From contig JAJYHT010000008.1 of NCBI GenBank assembly GCA_021784595.1, positions 1 through 64,000 of the forward strand: 64,000 nucleotides of DNA, in the 5' to 3' direction. This DNA is from Bacillota bacterium. Lineage in GTDB: Bacteria > Bacillota > Sulfobacillia > Sulfobacillales > Sulfobacillaceae. Shown here one piece after another: positions 56,288 to 64,000 of this stretch. The position numbers and the translations under genes are program-made. The notes beneath the pieces are model-generated. The model was given only the letters and a program-made list of their open reading frames with translations. It ran no database searches and was not told the DNA's origin. Numbering within the stretch: the stretch's first letter is position 1; every line of letters starts with the position of its first letter.

Positions 56288-57634
56288 ATGCACAATCGTC
56301 AAAAGGCCGATCCTTTGGTGCGAATGCTTGGTGTGACGAAAATGTACGTTCAACCAGATCACTACGACATTCTAATTTTAGACGATATCACGCTGGAAAT
56401 TCACCCAGGTGAATTTGTGGCGTTGCTGGGACCTTCCGGCTCCGGAAAATCCACCTTGCTGCGGATTATTACCGGACTATCCGAGCCTTCTTTTGGTACC
56501 GTGCTGTACCGGGGGCGACCGGTGCGCGGCCCGAATCCTAATGCTGCCATGGTGTTTCAGTCTTTTGCTCTTTATCCCTGGCTGACTGTCTTGCAAAATG
56601 TGGAACTCGGGCTAGCCGCCAAAGGTGTGTCGCCGGCCGAGCGTCACGAGCGATCGGTGACCCTGATCGACTTAATTGGGCTGAATGGTTATGAAGATGC
56701 CTTTCCCAAAGAACTGTCAGGCGGGATGCGGCAGCGCGTAGGTTTTGCCCGCGCACTGGCAGTCGAACCCGAATTGCTGTGTATGGACGAACCCTTTTCA
56801 GCATTGGATTTTCTGACCGCAGAAAATTTGCGATCCGAGTTGCTCGATCTGTGGCTTGAGTCCCGCATTCCGACCCGCGCCATTTTGATGGTCACCCACG
56901 GCATCGAAGAAGCGGTATATATGGCAGACCGTATTATCGTGCTCTCCAAAAACCCGGCACGGATTGTGGCAGATATGCCAGTCATCCTGCCATACCCCCG
57001 TAATCGCAAATCCCACGAATTCATGCAGATCGTCGACACGGTCTATAAAGTAGTTACCGGCTGGGACGACCATCCTAGCGAAGACCCCAATATTGATGTG
57101 ATAGATACCCAAAGCGAAGAGCGACCCCGTCTCAAACCTATTCCTTATGGCCATCTCTCGATGCTTTCAGGGCTTTTGGAGTTAGTAGCTGATCGCGGCG
57201 GTCGAGACGATCTGTATCATCTAGGAGCCGAACTCTTTTTAGAGGTCGACGACCTGCTACCAGTGACAGAAACCGCTGAACTGTTTCGTTTGGCCGACGT
57301 CACTGAGGGAGACCTGTCTCTAACGGATTTAGGCCGTGAGTTTGTGCAAGCCGATGTCGGCATGCGCAAAGAGATTATCCGAGAGCAGTTGCGTGACATC
57401 CCCATGTTCCGTCTTATCGACCGCGTACTGCGTTCCAAAGCCAACCACGCTATGGTAAAGGAATTCTTCAACGACATTTTAGAGGAGCACTTTTCTGTTG
57501 AGGAGGCAGAACGACAACTCATGACATCTATTAACTGGGGTCGTTTCGCTGACCTTTTCCACTATGACACCGACACGGAACTACTATACCTGGCCGAGGA
57601 TCAATTAGAGGAATCAGTGCAAGATTCCCCGTAA
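56288..57634 (+). CDS. ABC transporter ATPase with C-terminal AAA-associated domain
   Basis: 448 residues. NitT/TauT-like nucleotide-binding domain (residues 1 to about 255): Walker A 'GPSGSGKST', signature 'LSGGMRQR', Walker B 'LLCMDEPFSALD' and H-loop 'MVTHGIEEA'. A C-terminal extension of about 170 residues ('YGHLSMLSGLLELVADRGGRDDLYHLGAEL', 'LTDLGREFVQADVGMRKEIIREQL' in outline) matches the AAA-associated domain found on some of these ATPases. It follows the permease by 20 nt. The extension may regulate ATPase activity. Confidence 0.92.
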   Translation: MHNRQKADPLVRMLGVTKMYVQPDHYDILILDDITLEIHPGEFVALLGPSGSGKSTLLRIITGLSEPSFGTVLYRGRPVRGPNPNAAMVFQSFALYPWLTVLQNVELGLAAKGVSPAERHERSVTLIDLIGLNGYEDAFPKELSGGMRQRVGFARALAVEPELLCMDEPFSALDFLTAENLRSELLDLWLESRIPTRAILMVTHGIEEAVYMADRIIVLSKNPARIVADMPVILPYPRNRKSHEFMQIVDTVYKVVTGWDDHPSEDPNIDVIDTQSEERPRLKPIPYGHLSMLSGLLELVADRGGRDDLYHLGAELFLEVDDLLPVTETAELFRLADVTEGDLSLTDLGREFVQADVGMRKEIIREQLRDIPMFRLIDRVLRSKANHAMVKEFFNDILEEHFSVEEAERQLMTSINWGRFADLFHYDTDTELLYLAEDQLEESVQDSP

Positions 57635-57666
57635 TTTTGGTGATACTGCAACGGGAGGTGTGGATC

Positions 57667-58071
57667 ATGACATTGTTGCGCTGGGATCCTCAAGATGCAG
57701 ATCGTTTACGAGATGAAATGACCCGAATGTGGAATCGTGTACGAGAAGACTGGAATATTGACAACACCCGACCGAAAAGCCATATCCACCAAGTAGAGAA
57801 TGGCTACTGGATTGAGTTTGAGTTGCCAGGCGTAGATCCCTCTCAAGTGTCCATTGAAGTGGATCAAGATTCGGTCAGCGTACGCGGCCAATTCCCCGCA
57901 TCTCCAATTGAACGGGATGCACGGGAAGGTGAAAGCTTTCATGCGGTGGTTAACCTTCCGTCGGATATTGATCCAGATTCTGCTGAGGCCGACTACCGCC
58001 ATGGGCTCTTAAGCATACGGGTTGGCAAGGCAGGTGGCCGACGCCGCCAAATCTCCATCAATGCCCACTAA
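57667..58071 (+). CDS. Small heat shock protein (Hsp20 family)
   Basis: 134 residues with an alpha-crystallin domain: 'HIHQVENGYWIEFELPGVDPSQVSIEVDQDSVSVRG' in outline, 'FHAVVNLPSDIDPDSAEADYRHGLLSIRVGK' in outline. The conserved 'A.Y.~GLL.I' motif is intact; the short C-terminal 'QISINAH' contains an I-x-I. The ATG at 57667 has GGGAGGTG upstream. It follows the ABC genes by 32 nt and may be cotranscribed. Confidence 0.93.
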   Translation: MTLLRWDPQDADRLRDEMTRMWNRVREDWNIDNTRPKSHIHQVENGYWIEFELPGVDPSQVSIEVDQDSVSVRGQFPASPIERDAREGESFHAVVNLPSDIDPDSAEADYRHGLLSIRVGKAGGRRRQISINAH

Positions 58072-58324
58072 ACCAACGAGATTTCTGGACACGGCAACAA
58101 GTTTTGTGTTGAGGTGCCCTAGAACAAAATGACGAAGGAAACGGTGGCGATTCGACAATCTACTTAGTCGTTGGTCGCTGCCGTTTTCCCTGGGCGCCCC
58201 GGCTGTCATGTTCCCCATCCTAACCTTATGGCGCACCTTCGCAAGATACCCATTAAAATACCTATCATGAAACGACCACTCGAAATTTTTGGTGTGCGCA
58301 AGTTTTTACATCAGCATGCCATTC
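58072..58324. other. Intergenic region after hsp20
   Basis: About 250 nt. No gene or clear terminator seen. Confidence 0.4.
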
Positions 58325-58344
58325 ACTACATCGTGTAGTATAAT
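58325..58344 (+). promoter_or_regulatory. Dyad overlapping a -10 box upstream of the cupredoxin-like gene
   Basis: ACTACA-TCG-TGTAGT (58325-58339) is a perfect 6-bp dyad ending in the first base of TATAAT (58339-58344), 34 nt upstream of the lipoprotein start. The half-site TACA/TGTA recalls BlaI/MecI/CopY operators, although those have a different central spacing. No clear -35 hexamer. Confidence 0.55.
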
Positions 58345-58378
58345 ATGGTATGAAACTTGACGAAAGGACTGATGGACT

Positions 58379-58747
58379 ATGAAAACTGCTGCACTGCTCA
58401 TTATCGGAGCTGCCATCCCGCTGCTTGCGGCGGGATGTGGGTCTCAGCCGATGTCTTCTTCACCCACTACCACGACTGCTACTGCGACGGTGTCAAACAA
58501 GATGGTCTTAGCTAACGGACAATTTACGCCCGCATCAGTGACGATTGCCGCAGGAAAGAAGGTAACCTTTGTGTTTGATGGCATGGGAAGCGACCATATC
58601 GAAATCTTAAACAACGGACATAGAGTAGCGCAATCGCCCCTTTTGGGGCACGGCGCATCGTGGAGTTATGTGTTCAATGCTCAAGGTCAATATACCGCAG
58701 AGCCGGAGACCATGACGTATATCCACGCCGTCATCAAAGTCTCGTAG
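58379..58747 (+). CDS. Cupredoxin-like lipoprotein without standard copper ligands
   Basis: 122 residues. Signal peptide with lipobox 'LLAAGCGS', a Thr/Ser-rich linker, then a plastocyanin-like core: 'NGQFTPASVTIAAGKKVTFVFDGMGSDHIEIL' in outline and the closing 'YTAEPETMTYIHAVIKV'. In blue copper proteins the last loop holds Cys, His and Met; here the Cys is missing ('QYTAEPETM'). Only one upstream His and the final His/Met remain. It may bind metal in a different way or not at all. ATG with AAAGGA upstream. Confidence 0.78.
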   Translation: MKTAALLIIGAAIPLLAAGCGSQPMSSSPTTTTATATVSNKMVLANGQFTPASVTIAAGKKVTFVFDGMGSDHIEILNNGHRVAQSPLLGHGASWSYVFNAQGQYTAEPETMTYIHAVIKVS

Positions 58748-58827
58748 TGCGGGCAGCGCACACGCTTGGACCGCTGTAGGTAAAGGAAGAAGGGCCAAAC
58801 ATTTAGAGATGAGAAAGGTGGTTTACG

Positions 58828-59220
58828 ATGGCAGCACTTGGACATATACGTGTATTGGGAACGGCTGAACAGATAGTGGAGAACTTAACAACTTGGCTTA
58901 CCGAACGCTCGGTGATAGTGTATGGCGTGGTGCATCATTCGGCAGATATGAAGGACCGCGGGATCGTACCGGCGGTCGATGCCTGGACGGTCATCTTTGG
59001 CAATCCGGCGCTAGGAGCCCAATTGTTGGAGATCAGCCATGATACTGTTATTGATATCCCCTTGCGCCTAGGAATTTATCAGGAAAGCGATCACTGCGTG
59101 ATTGTACGGAGATTCTTGACTGTGATGGCAGGCGACCACCACGAAGATGCGCTGGAGCCCATAGCACAAAAGGCTGATACACTAGTCAATCAATGGTTGG
59201 ACACACTGCAGACACGATGA
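58828..59220 (+). CDS. DUF302-domain protein
   Basis: 130 residues. 'GVVHHSADMKDRG' and 'VIFGNPALGAQLLEISHDTVIDIPLRLGIYQ' match the DUF302 pattern (FGNP...LPLR). DUF302 proteins are common in sulfur-oxidising and acidophilic prokaryotes, but their function is unknown. Lies 80 nt after the cupredoxin-like lipoprotein and may share its promoter. AAAGGTGG precedes the ATG. Confidence 0.85.
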   Translation: MAALGHIRVLGTAEQIVENLTTWLTERSVIVYGVVHHSADMKDRGIVPAVDAWTVIFGNPALGAQLLEISHDTVIDIPLRLGIYQESDHCVIVRRFLTVMAGDHHEDALEPIAQKADTLVNQWLDTLQTR

Positions 59221-59338
59221 TTTAGAATGCAGCCGGAACCCGCCTTACAGCCCCGGGACCAAACGTAACGTGGACTCGCAGTTGCCCCAGGCGCTATTAG
59301 GGTGCATAAGTATCCACTACGACAGGCGCTGGTGTCCC

Positions 59339-59623
59339 TCAATGGTCAGGGGGCTGCGCTTTGTCCCGGGACTTTGGCGGCTTGCGCGCCGAAAACCAGG
59401 CCGCCACTGTACCGACCAACAAGCCGCCAAATAAGGGCTCAAACACCATTTTAGGCGGACCAACCCACAGCACGGTAGCCCCCTCAGCCCCCATGGCCGC
59501 TAGTGCGGCCACGATCAAGAGCCACTCGACAGCCACATGGGAATTTGGACGCCGTGATCGGACCAGCAAGGAGGCAACCACCGACGTCGAACCTGCTATC
59601 ACAATGGCAAGCAGGGCCTTCAA
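59339..59623 (-). CDS. Small membrane protein coupled to leuS
   Basis: 94 residues with about three hydrophobic helices and a basic, Pro-rich tail ('ARKPPKSRDKAQ'). The TTG at 59623 overlaps the leuS stop (TTGA), indicating coupling. No family recognised. Confidence 0.6.
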   Translation of the reverse strand: MKALLAIVIAGSTSVVASLLVRSRRPNSHVAVEWLLIVAALAAMGAEGATVLWVGPPKMVFEPLFGGLLVGTVAAWFSARKPPKSRDKAQPPDH

Positions 59624-62085
59624 CGCACCACCACGTTAACCAATCGTCCTTTAATAGGGACGATCCTCAATACCTCACGTCCGGCCACATGCGATTGAAT
59701 TTGTTCGTGAGCCAGAGCCTTTGCCACCAGTTGATCGGGAGCATCGTCCACGGAAACCACCATGCGTCCACGCACCTTGCCATTGACCTGCAACGCGATC
59801 TCCACCTCTTGCTCGACCAGCCACTGAGGATCATAAGATGGCCATTTCTCTCCATGAACACTTCCACTGTGGCCGAGCCGGTGCCACAGTTCATCGCTCA
59901 AATGGGGCGCAAACGGCGCCATCAACAGAACCAAAGAACTGATGGCGGCCTCGAGCTCTGCGTCCGCCACATGGTCGGCTTCGGCATACAAAGTATTGGT
60001 GAACTCCATCAAAGCACTGACCGCCGTGTTAAAGGCTCGCCGCTCTCCTAAATCTTCGGTAACCTTATGCACTGCTCGCGCGTTCGCGCGCCGAATCCGC
60101 TCGACCGCTCCAACATCTGAGTCCGGTCGGCCCATGCGCGGGCGCACAGCCAAACGATACACTCGTTGCAGAAACCGGAACGAGCCCTCGACCCCCTGCT
60201 CAGACCATTCAAAATCCTTATCAGGAGGTGCTGCAAACAGCATAAAGAGACGGGTCGCGTCGCTTCCCCACTTACCCATGATGGTTTCCGGGCTTACCGT
60301 GTTGCCTTTGCTTTTGGACATTTTTGCGCCGCCATACACGACCATGCCCTGCACCAATAGGTGTTGGAACGGTTCGGGGTATTGGATCCACCCGGCATCA
60401 TAAAGCACTTTGGTAAAGAAACGGGAATACAGCATGTGGAGCACGGCGTGTTCCTTGCCCCCCACATATTCATCCACCGGCATCCAAAAATTGGCCTTAG
60501 CCGAGTCAAACGGACCATCTTCAGTCCCGGGCGAAGTGTACCTAAAGTAGTACCAACTCGAGTCAACAAACGTATCCATGGTGTCTGTCTCCCGTCGGGC
60601 CAATCCCCCGCAACGAGGACAGCGAGTCATCACCCAGTCCTCTGCTGCCGCCAGCGGCGAGGCGCCTGCCCCAGTAAAACGAACATTTCCCGGCAACTGA
60701 ACTGGCAATTGATCGACCGGCACGGGAACCACGCCACACGCATCACAATAGAGTACAGGAATGGGCGCACCCCAATACCGTTGCCGCGAAATGAGCCAAT
60801 CCCGCATCCGATAGGTGACTTTGCGTTCACCCAGCCCTTTGATGTGCAGTGCCTCGGCGATCGCCGACTTCGCTTCTTGACTAGCCATACCCGTAAATGC
60901 GCCGGAGTTGATCAAAATGCCGGGGCCTAAATAGGCGGCATCCTCCGGAGGGCGTCCCTCTAAAGGTCGAATGACCGGCATAATCGGCAACCCGTATTTT
61001 TGTGCGTACATGTAATCCCGTTGATCATGCGCGGGAACTCCCATCACAGCCCCTGTTCCATAATCTGCCAACACATAGTTGGCCACCCACACGGGAACTG
61101 GATTACCCGTGAGCGGATGGACAGCGTATGCCCCCGTAAACATTCCACGTTTTTCTGAGTTTTCCGACGTCCGTTCTATGTCGCTACGAACCCGTTCTTC
61201 CGCCACAAAAGCCCGTACCGCTTGGGCCCCAGGACGATTAGCTATCAACGCCTCGACCAAAGGGTGTTCGGGTGCCAATACCACGTAAGTAGCCCCAAAA
61301 AGGGTGTCAGGCCGGGTGGTGAACACGCGAATGCTTTCAGCCAGGTCTGGAACCGGGAAAACCAGCTCCGCCCCTTCACTTTTCCCTATCCAATGCATTT
61401 GTTGAGCCTTGATTTCCTGCGGCCAATTCAGTTCGGTCAAATCATCCAGCAACCGGTCAGCGTAATCGGTAATACGAAAGTACCACTGTGTCAGATCACG
61501 CTTGGTCACAACGGAGTCGCATCGCCAACACAATCCTTCCTCCACCTGCTCGTTTGCCAAAACGGTTTCACACGAGGGACACCAATTCACCGCCCCCGCC
61601 CGACGATAGGCAAGACCGCGTTCATAGAACAACAGAAATAATTGTTGGGTGAAACGGTAGTAATCCGGTTCGGAAGTCGTCACCTCGCGCCGCCAATCGA
61701 AAGATAAGCCCATTTCTTCCATCTGCCGTTTCATGTAGGCGATGTTCGCCATGGTGGAAACCCTGGGAGGAATGCCGCTTTTAATGGCAGCGTTCTCAGC
61801 TGGCATGCCAAAAGCATCCCATCCCATCGGATGCAATACCGCATACCCGTTCATTCTGCGAAACCTCGCCACCACGTCGCCCAAGGTGAACACCCGCACA
61901 TGTCCCATGTGCAAGTGGCCAGAGGGGTAGGGAAATTGCTCCAGACAATAGTATTTGGGTTTGTCACTGATCTCAGCATGATAGATGCCATCGGCAGCCC
62001 ATTGTTGTTGCCACCGCCGTTCAACATCTTGCACGTCATAGCGGTCCATCTGCCCTGTATCCTGCCTGACATCTTTGGTTTGCAT
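59620..62085 (-). CDS. leuS: Leucyl-tRNA synthetase
   Basis: 821 residues. Class I signature 'PYPSGHLHMGHV' (HIGH type) near residue 52 and 'GAKMSKSKGN' (KMSKS) near 590. The editing domain (about 225-410) has the 'TTRPDTLFGATYVVLAPEHP' threonine-rich motif. A four-Cys zinc region is 'CDAC...CPRCGG'. ATG at 62085 with GGAGG 9 nt upstream. Controlled by the T-box leader upstream. Confidence 0.97.
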   Translation of the reverse strand: MQTKDVRQDTGQMDRYDVQDVERRWQQQWAADGIYHAEISDKPKYYCLEQFPYPSGHLHMGHVRVFTLGDVVARFRRMNGYAVLHPMGWDAFGMPAENAAIKSGIPPRVSTMANIAYMKRQMEEMGLSFDWRREVTTSEPDYYRFTQQLFLLFYERGLAYRRAGAVNWCPSCETVLANEQVEEGLCWRCDSVVTKRDLTQWYFRITDYADRLLDDLTELNWPQEIKAQQMHWIGKSEGAELVFPVPDLAESIRVFTTRPDTLFGATYVVLAPEHPLVEALIANRPGAQAVRAFVAEERVRSDIERTSENSEKRGMFTGAYAVHPLTGNPVPVWVANYVLADYGTGAVMGVPAHDQRDYMYAQKYGLPIMPVIRPLEGRPPEDAAYLGPGILINSGAFTGMASQEAKSAIAEALHIKGLGERKVTYRMRDWLISRQRYWGAPIPVLYCDACGVVPVPVDQLPVQLPGNVRFTGAGASPLAAAEDWVMTRCPRCGGLARRETDTMDTFVDSSWYYFRYTSPGTEDGPFDSAKANFWMPVDEYVGGKEHAVLHMLYSRFFTKVLYDAGWIQYPEPFQHLLVQGMVVYGGAKMSKSKGNTVSPETIMGKWGSDATRLFMLFAAPPDKDFEWSEQGVEGSFRFLQRVYRLAVRPRMGRPDSDVGAVERIRRANARAVHKVTEDLGERRAFNTAVSALMEFTNTLYAEADHVADAELEAAISSLVLLMAPFAPHLSDELWHRLGHSGSVHGEKWPSYDPQWLVEQEVEIALQVNGKVRGRMVVSVDDAPDQLVAKALAHEQIQSHVAGREVLRIVPIKGRLVNVVVR

Positions 62086-62104
62086 GTGCCGTCGCCTCCA
62101 AAAT

Positions 62105-62130
62105 AAAAAACGTCCCTAAAACTAGGGACG
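62105..62130 (-). terminator. T-box attenuator terminator of leuS
   Basis: On the minus strand CGTCCCTA-GTTT-TAGGGACG followed by TTTTTT, 20 nt upstream of the leuS start. The competing antiterminator is formed with the T-box sequence. Confidence 0.92.
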
Positions 62131-62320
62131 AGTTTTCACCCGCGGTACCACCCCGATTAGCGGATAAGCCGCTCACCTCGCTGTAGCGTTAACGGGCTAC
62201 ACCCGATTGTTCTCCAACGGCGAGAAGCAGGTGCCGGGTCCAGTTTTCACCAACCACTGGATCTCTGTGTCCCAAGTCGCCTTGCATGCTCCGTCTTCAT
62301 AGAACCAATATGGGCAATCT
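62131..62320 (-). promoter_or_regulatory. T-box riboswitch leader of leuS
   Basis: The minus strand contains the T-box core GGGTGGTACCGCG (about 62141-62153). Upstream, an apical stem CCAGT...ACTGG and a lower helix GGCGA/TCGCC fit Stem I. The strand just before TCGCC reads CTGCTTC, so any specifier here (CTG, CTT or CTC) would be a leucine codon. Uncharged tRNA-Leu should favour readthrough. Confidence 0.9.
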
Positions 62321-62328
62321 TACCGTGT

Positions 62329-62357
62329 ATTTTACGCTGTTCCTGCTGAAAAGGCAA
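62329..62357 (-). promoter_or_regulatory. Promoter of the leuS leader
   Basis: TTGCCT (62352-62357), 17-nt spacer, TAAAAT (62329-62334) on the minus strand, immediately upstream of the T-box leader. Confidence 0.6.
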
Positions 62358-62789
62358 ATTTCACTCTCCTCTCAATTAGACGGTTTTACGGTTCTCGGGC
62401 GTTCTCTCAACATGTAGCGGATCACCGTATTGTGCGATTAAAGCACGAATGTTGAGCTCCCTGTGCTAGAGCGAGTAATGGCCACACCCTCACCCGGGAA
62501 CGGTCATGTCCACGTTGCCTATAGTTCGTTAGACTATTGCCGACATTTAACAAGATCTCGGTGCGCAAGGCGGCTCGGCAACTTACAGTTCTTTCCTGCA
62601 TTCGTCAGCTTGGGAAAGTTGGGCCACTCAGTTCTCAACGATTTTACAGATAGATGTCACGGGTAAATCTAGCGCCGGAATTTGCATACTCTTTATACGA
62701 GGAAAATTTTTCATCGCGAAAAAAGGAGTTTCTGGTTGTCACGCGAAGTTAATTGTTACTAAATGTGTCGATTCATGTAGGGGGACACG
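62358..62789. other. Divergent intergenic region, leuS leader to EAL gene
   Basis: About 430 nt without a supportable gene. The last 100 nt are AT-richer and may hold the promoter of the EAL gene, but no clear pair of hexamers was found. Confidence 0.4.
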
Positions 62790-64000
62790 ATGGAACTTGT
62801 GGAGCACAACTTAGATATTGAGCACTTATGGCACCAATGGAAGCGGGGCGGAGGCATTCGCGCCGTCTTTCAACCCATCGTGTCTCTTCAAAGTGGCACT
62901 GTCCGAGCCTATGAAGCGCTAAGCCGTCCATATGACACCACCGGGCGTCCCATCCCCATATTGCCTCTCATCGCATCGGCTGACCGACACCGACAGATAG
63001 CCGTGTTTGACCGCTTGGCCTATACCGCGATGCTCGAATCCGTCTCCAAAATGGGATGGCCTCGCGACACGCGACTATTTATCAATGTGGTGCCGCGGAG
63101 CATCGAGGACCCAGGATATCTTCTAGACCTTATACAACACCATAAAGTCATTGCGCCTAGTGACATCATTTTAGAGATTTCGGAGCGGGAGTCTTTGGAG
63201 GAAGGCGACGCCTATCTTTCCGAACTGTTGCAGCCCTTTCGCGACATGGGTGTTAAAATTGCGCTAGACGACTTAGGGGCCGGATATTCCGGACTCAATC
63301 GGCTCGCTGAGCTGAAACCTGACTTTGCCAAAATCGACTTGTCTTTAATCCGAGACGTAGATCGCAATAGCATAAAATTGGCCTTGGTGGAAAGTACCGT
63401 GCGTTTTGCCACTAAGACCGCTGCCATTGAAATCGTTGCAGAAGGCATCGAAACTCCCAGCGAATTGTTCACATTGCAAGAAATTGGGGTCGATTACGGA
63501 CAAGGCTATCTCTTGGGCCGACCCCTGCCCCAACTGGAATCACGGTCGCATGCCGAGTTTTTCAACCGAACCATGGACCCGCCCAAGGATCAAAGCGAGC
63601 ATCTGCAAGCGCTGTTGAATACTGCGCAGCGCATGGTGCAAGGCATGGCGCGAGGCGAAGGGCGCAATACCCATCTGGTGCGGTTGGCGCAGCGTATGCT
63701 AGGTGCAGATGTGGTGACGCTGTTCAAACGCCAAGCCGATTACATGGAAATGTACGAGACTACGTTGCCCGATACATTGATCCCCGCAAACCGAGGAATT
63801 CCCATAAGTACCGACGCGCCGTCATCAATGCCGCTCATTGACCGATCCTCGTTTGTTCGTCAAACTTTGGCCGACAGTCCCGCCTCGTGGTCGATAGATT
63901 TGGGTTTAGAATCGGGTATCGCGGTTCCCATTTGTGACAATCGAGATTGTTGGGGAGTCTTGCATGTAGGATTTTACGCGCCCCACCAAATCCGCCCCGA
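62790..64000 (+). CDS. EAL-GAF protein, c-di-GMP phosphodiesterase (partial, cut by window end)
   Basis: At least 403 residues; the gene runs off the window. The EAL domain (about 25-250) has the catalytic set: 'YEALSRP' (EAL), 'LFINVVP' (Asn), 'ILEISERE' (Glu), 'ALDDLGAGYSGL' (Asp pair), 'FAKIDLSLI' (Lys), 'AEGIET' and 'GQGYLLGRPLP'. All metal ligands are present, so active c-di-GMP hydrolysis is likely. From about residue 275, a GAF-like domain begins ('LLNTAQRMVQGMARGEGRNTHLVRLAQRML'). The ATG follows GGGGG. Being divergent from leuS, it has its own promoter. Confidence 0.88.
   Translation, partial: MELVEHNLDIEHLWHQWKRGGGIRAVFQPIVSLQSGTVRAYEALSRPYDTTGRPIPILPLIASADRHRQIAVFDRLAYTAMLESVSKMGWPRDTRLFINVVPRSIEDPGYLLDLIQHHKVIAPSDIILEISERESLEEGDAYLSELLQPFRDMGVKIALDDLGAGYSGLNRLAELKPDFAKIDLSLIRDVDRNSIKLALVESTVRFATKTAAIEIVAEGIETPSELFTLQEIGVDYGQGYLLGRPLPQLESRSHAEFFNRTMDPPKDQSEHLQALLNTAQRMVQGMARGEGRNTHLVRLAQRMLGADVVTLFKRQADYMEMYETTLPDTLIPANRGIPISTDAPSSMPLIDRSSFVRQTLADSPASWSIDLGLESGIAVPICDNRDCWGVLHVGFYAPHQIRP

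Noticed and set aside
1-64000. CRISPR arrays, tRNA or rRNA genes and complete insertion sequences
   Set aside because: None seen by eye. A tRNA search and a repeat finder would be needed to exclude them fully.

Overview
The window looks like a chromosomal segment of an endospore-forming Firmicute. It carries YqfC, YqfD, SpoIIP and a GerA-type germinant receptor, a CIRCE/HrcA heat-shock operon, a T-box in front of leuS, and the gene order from holA/rpsT to dnaG/sigA that is familiar from Bacillus. Moderate GC, frequent TTG/GTG starts with strong GGAGG ribosome-binding sites, and copper-related genes fit a Sulfobacillus-like moderately thermophilic acidophile. That genus assignment is inference; no rRNA gene is present to confirm it.

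Left part (1-8,000), accessory: a CsoR copper repressor, a truncated CopA-type ATPase and a SHOCT membrane protein; about 1.2 kb without a gene; an SRPBCC-EVE-MarR operon whose promoter carries a perfect 9-bp inverted repeat; a TetR regulator divergent from a thioesterase-like gene; then a hemerythrin-like protein and a small YaaL-like protein.

Central part (8,000-48,000), mostly on the minus strand: asnB; dnaG-sigA; pyruvate phosphate dikinase with its regulatory kinase/phosphorylase; glyQS-recO-era-cdd-CNNM-dgkA-ybeY-pgpH-phoH-yqfD-yqfC; rpsU-yqeY; rsmE-prmA-dnaJ-grpE-hrcA; hemW-lepA; fdhD, a crotonase, an EthD protein, spoIIP, rpsT and holA. Compared with the Bacillus layout, dnaK is missing between grpE and dnaJ, mtaB is missing between rsmE and rpsU (a 49-residue zinc-ribbon gene lies there instead), and gpr is missing near spoIIP. 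A plus-strand three-gene cassette (MqnC-like radical SAM protein, unrecognised protein, double rhodanese-like protein) sits between yqeY and yqfC. It is the best candidate in the window for something undescribed.

Right part (48,000-64,000): a gerA-gerC-gerB germination operon; a PAS histidine kinase convergent with it, with two Spo0A-box-like sites upstream; a secreted esterase; a two-gene ABC importer (fused double permease plus ATPase with a C-terminal extension); Hsp20; a cupredoxin-like lipoprotein; a DUF302 protein; leuS with a T-box leader; and the start of an EAL-GAF protein cut by the window end.

Functionally, most of the window is housekeeping (translation, replication priming, chaperones, c-di-AMP turnover) mixed with sporulation and germination. 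Stress, copper and solute-uptake functions lie at the two ends.
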